DNA from: Candidatus Acetothermia bacterium
GTDB taxonomy: Bacteria > Bipolaricaulota > Bipolaricaulia > RBG-16-55-9 > DRXL01
Direction of reading: 5' to 3'
Assembly: GCA_016179105.1 (NCBI GenBank)
Contig: JACOSB010000050.1
Coordinates: 1 to 49,439 of the forward strand
Length of the DNA stretch: 49,439 nt
Shown here: positions 49,322-49,439 of the stretch, one piece after another
How the letters are laid out: every line of letters begins with the position of its first letter
Position numbering within the stretch: position 1 is the stretch's first letter
Made by a program: the position numbers and the translations under genes
The notes under the pieces: model-generated
What the model saw: only the letters and a program-made list of their open reading frames with translations
What the model was told of the DNA's origin: nothing
Database searches by the model: none

Positions 49322-49439
49322 ATGTGGATCAACTACTCGCGTCAGATTCGTGAGAGCCTCGCCGAGTTGAAAACCCACGAGCAACGCCTACGCGGTCACT
49401 TCGCGGCCGATCGGGTCAAAATGCTGCGCCTGCTCAAGA
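49322..49439 (+). CDS. Transposase, N-terminal part (runs off right edge)
   Basis: ATG 49322 behind GAAGGAGGTGCGAGGGAG. The 39 codons in view (MWINYSRQIRESLAELKTHE, then RLRGHFAADRVKMLRLLK) resemble the N-terminal helical region of IS630-type transposases with helix-turn-helix domains. The element's left end should lie between the hydrolase frame end and about 49310. The rest is outside the window. Confidence 0.65.
   Translation, partial: MWINYSRQIRESLAELKTHEQRLRGHFAADRVKMLRLLK

Noticed and set aside
1..49439. CRISPR array or rRNA operon
   Set aside because: No regularly spaced identical repeats and no rRNA sequence were seen in the window.

Overview
The window is bacterial chromosomal DNA from what looks like an uncultured lineage. 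No rRNA or standard marker fixes the taxon. The family of secreted right-handed beta-helix proteins (three intact, one broken), the single-locus mix of housekeeping and accessory genes and the contractile-injection genes would fit candidate phyla such as Bipolaricaulota/Acetothermia, but this is only a guess.

Bases 104-12920 (minus strand) are the distal half of an extracellular contractile injection system (eCIS) operon. In transcription order it holds a tail-assembly-chaperone-like protein, a DUF6760-type extension in the -1 frame, a protein of unknown role, a LysM cap/adaptor, a gpD-like hub, a gpV/gp5-like spike, a PAAR tip that appears to start at ATT, a gp25-like wedge protein, two large baseplate J-like proteins, two paralogous distal proteins and the stump of a tail-fibre-like gene. 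Sheath, tube, tape-measure and AAA+ ATPase genes are absent. The upstream side is occupied by a beta-helix gene broken by a transposase remnant (13403-14670), and the downstream side ends in a possible mobile-element end. The chaperone/DUF6760 junction carries a complete-looking programmed -1 frameshift signal: seven Gs, a 5-nt spacer and a 12-bp stem.

Bases 14621-16323 hold a Gp37/Gp68 (DUF5131) gene and its usual partner TcmP. Bases 16725-18800 hold two strongly folded RNA candidates around a uroporphyrinogen-decarboxylase-like gene and a SprT-like gene. Bases 18871-28138 are a minus-strand block: beta-helix protein, RdgB-type NTP pyrophosphatase, OppF/DppF and OppD/DppD ATPases, SecG, an M50 protease, two rhomboids and NFACT/RqcH. 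Bases 28200-32565 (mostly plus) hold a second beta-helix protein, tRNA-Thr(CGT), a third RNA candidate of about 300 nt on the minus strand behind a near-consensus promoter, leucyl aminopeptidase, and a signal-peptidase-I homologue whose nucleophile serine is alanine.

Bases 32573-38953 hold a third beta-helix protein, a four-gene operon of very small proteins behind an 11-bp inverted repeat, a divergent 195-residue unknown, and a 1053-residue SARP-type regulator (BTAD, AAA, TPR). Part of the inverted repeat recurs upstream of the regulator. Bases 39179-43484 hold an MFS transporter and a copA-csoR copper operon with GC-rich palindromic operators. From 43635 to the end a promoter, a 14-codon leader peptide and a folded leader precede five GNAT acetyltransferase genes (three are tandem paralogues), a truncated alpha/beta hydrolase and the start of a transposase, suggesting an inducible acetylation or resistance locus.
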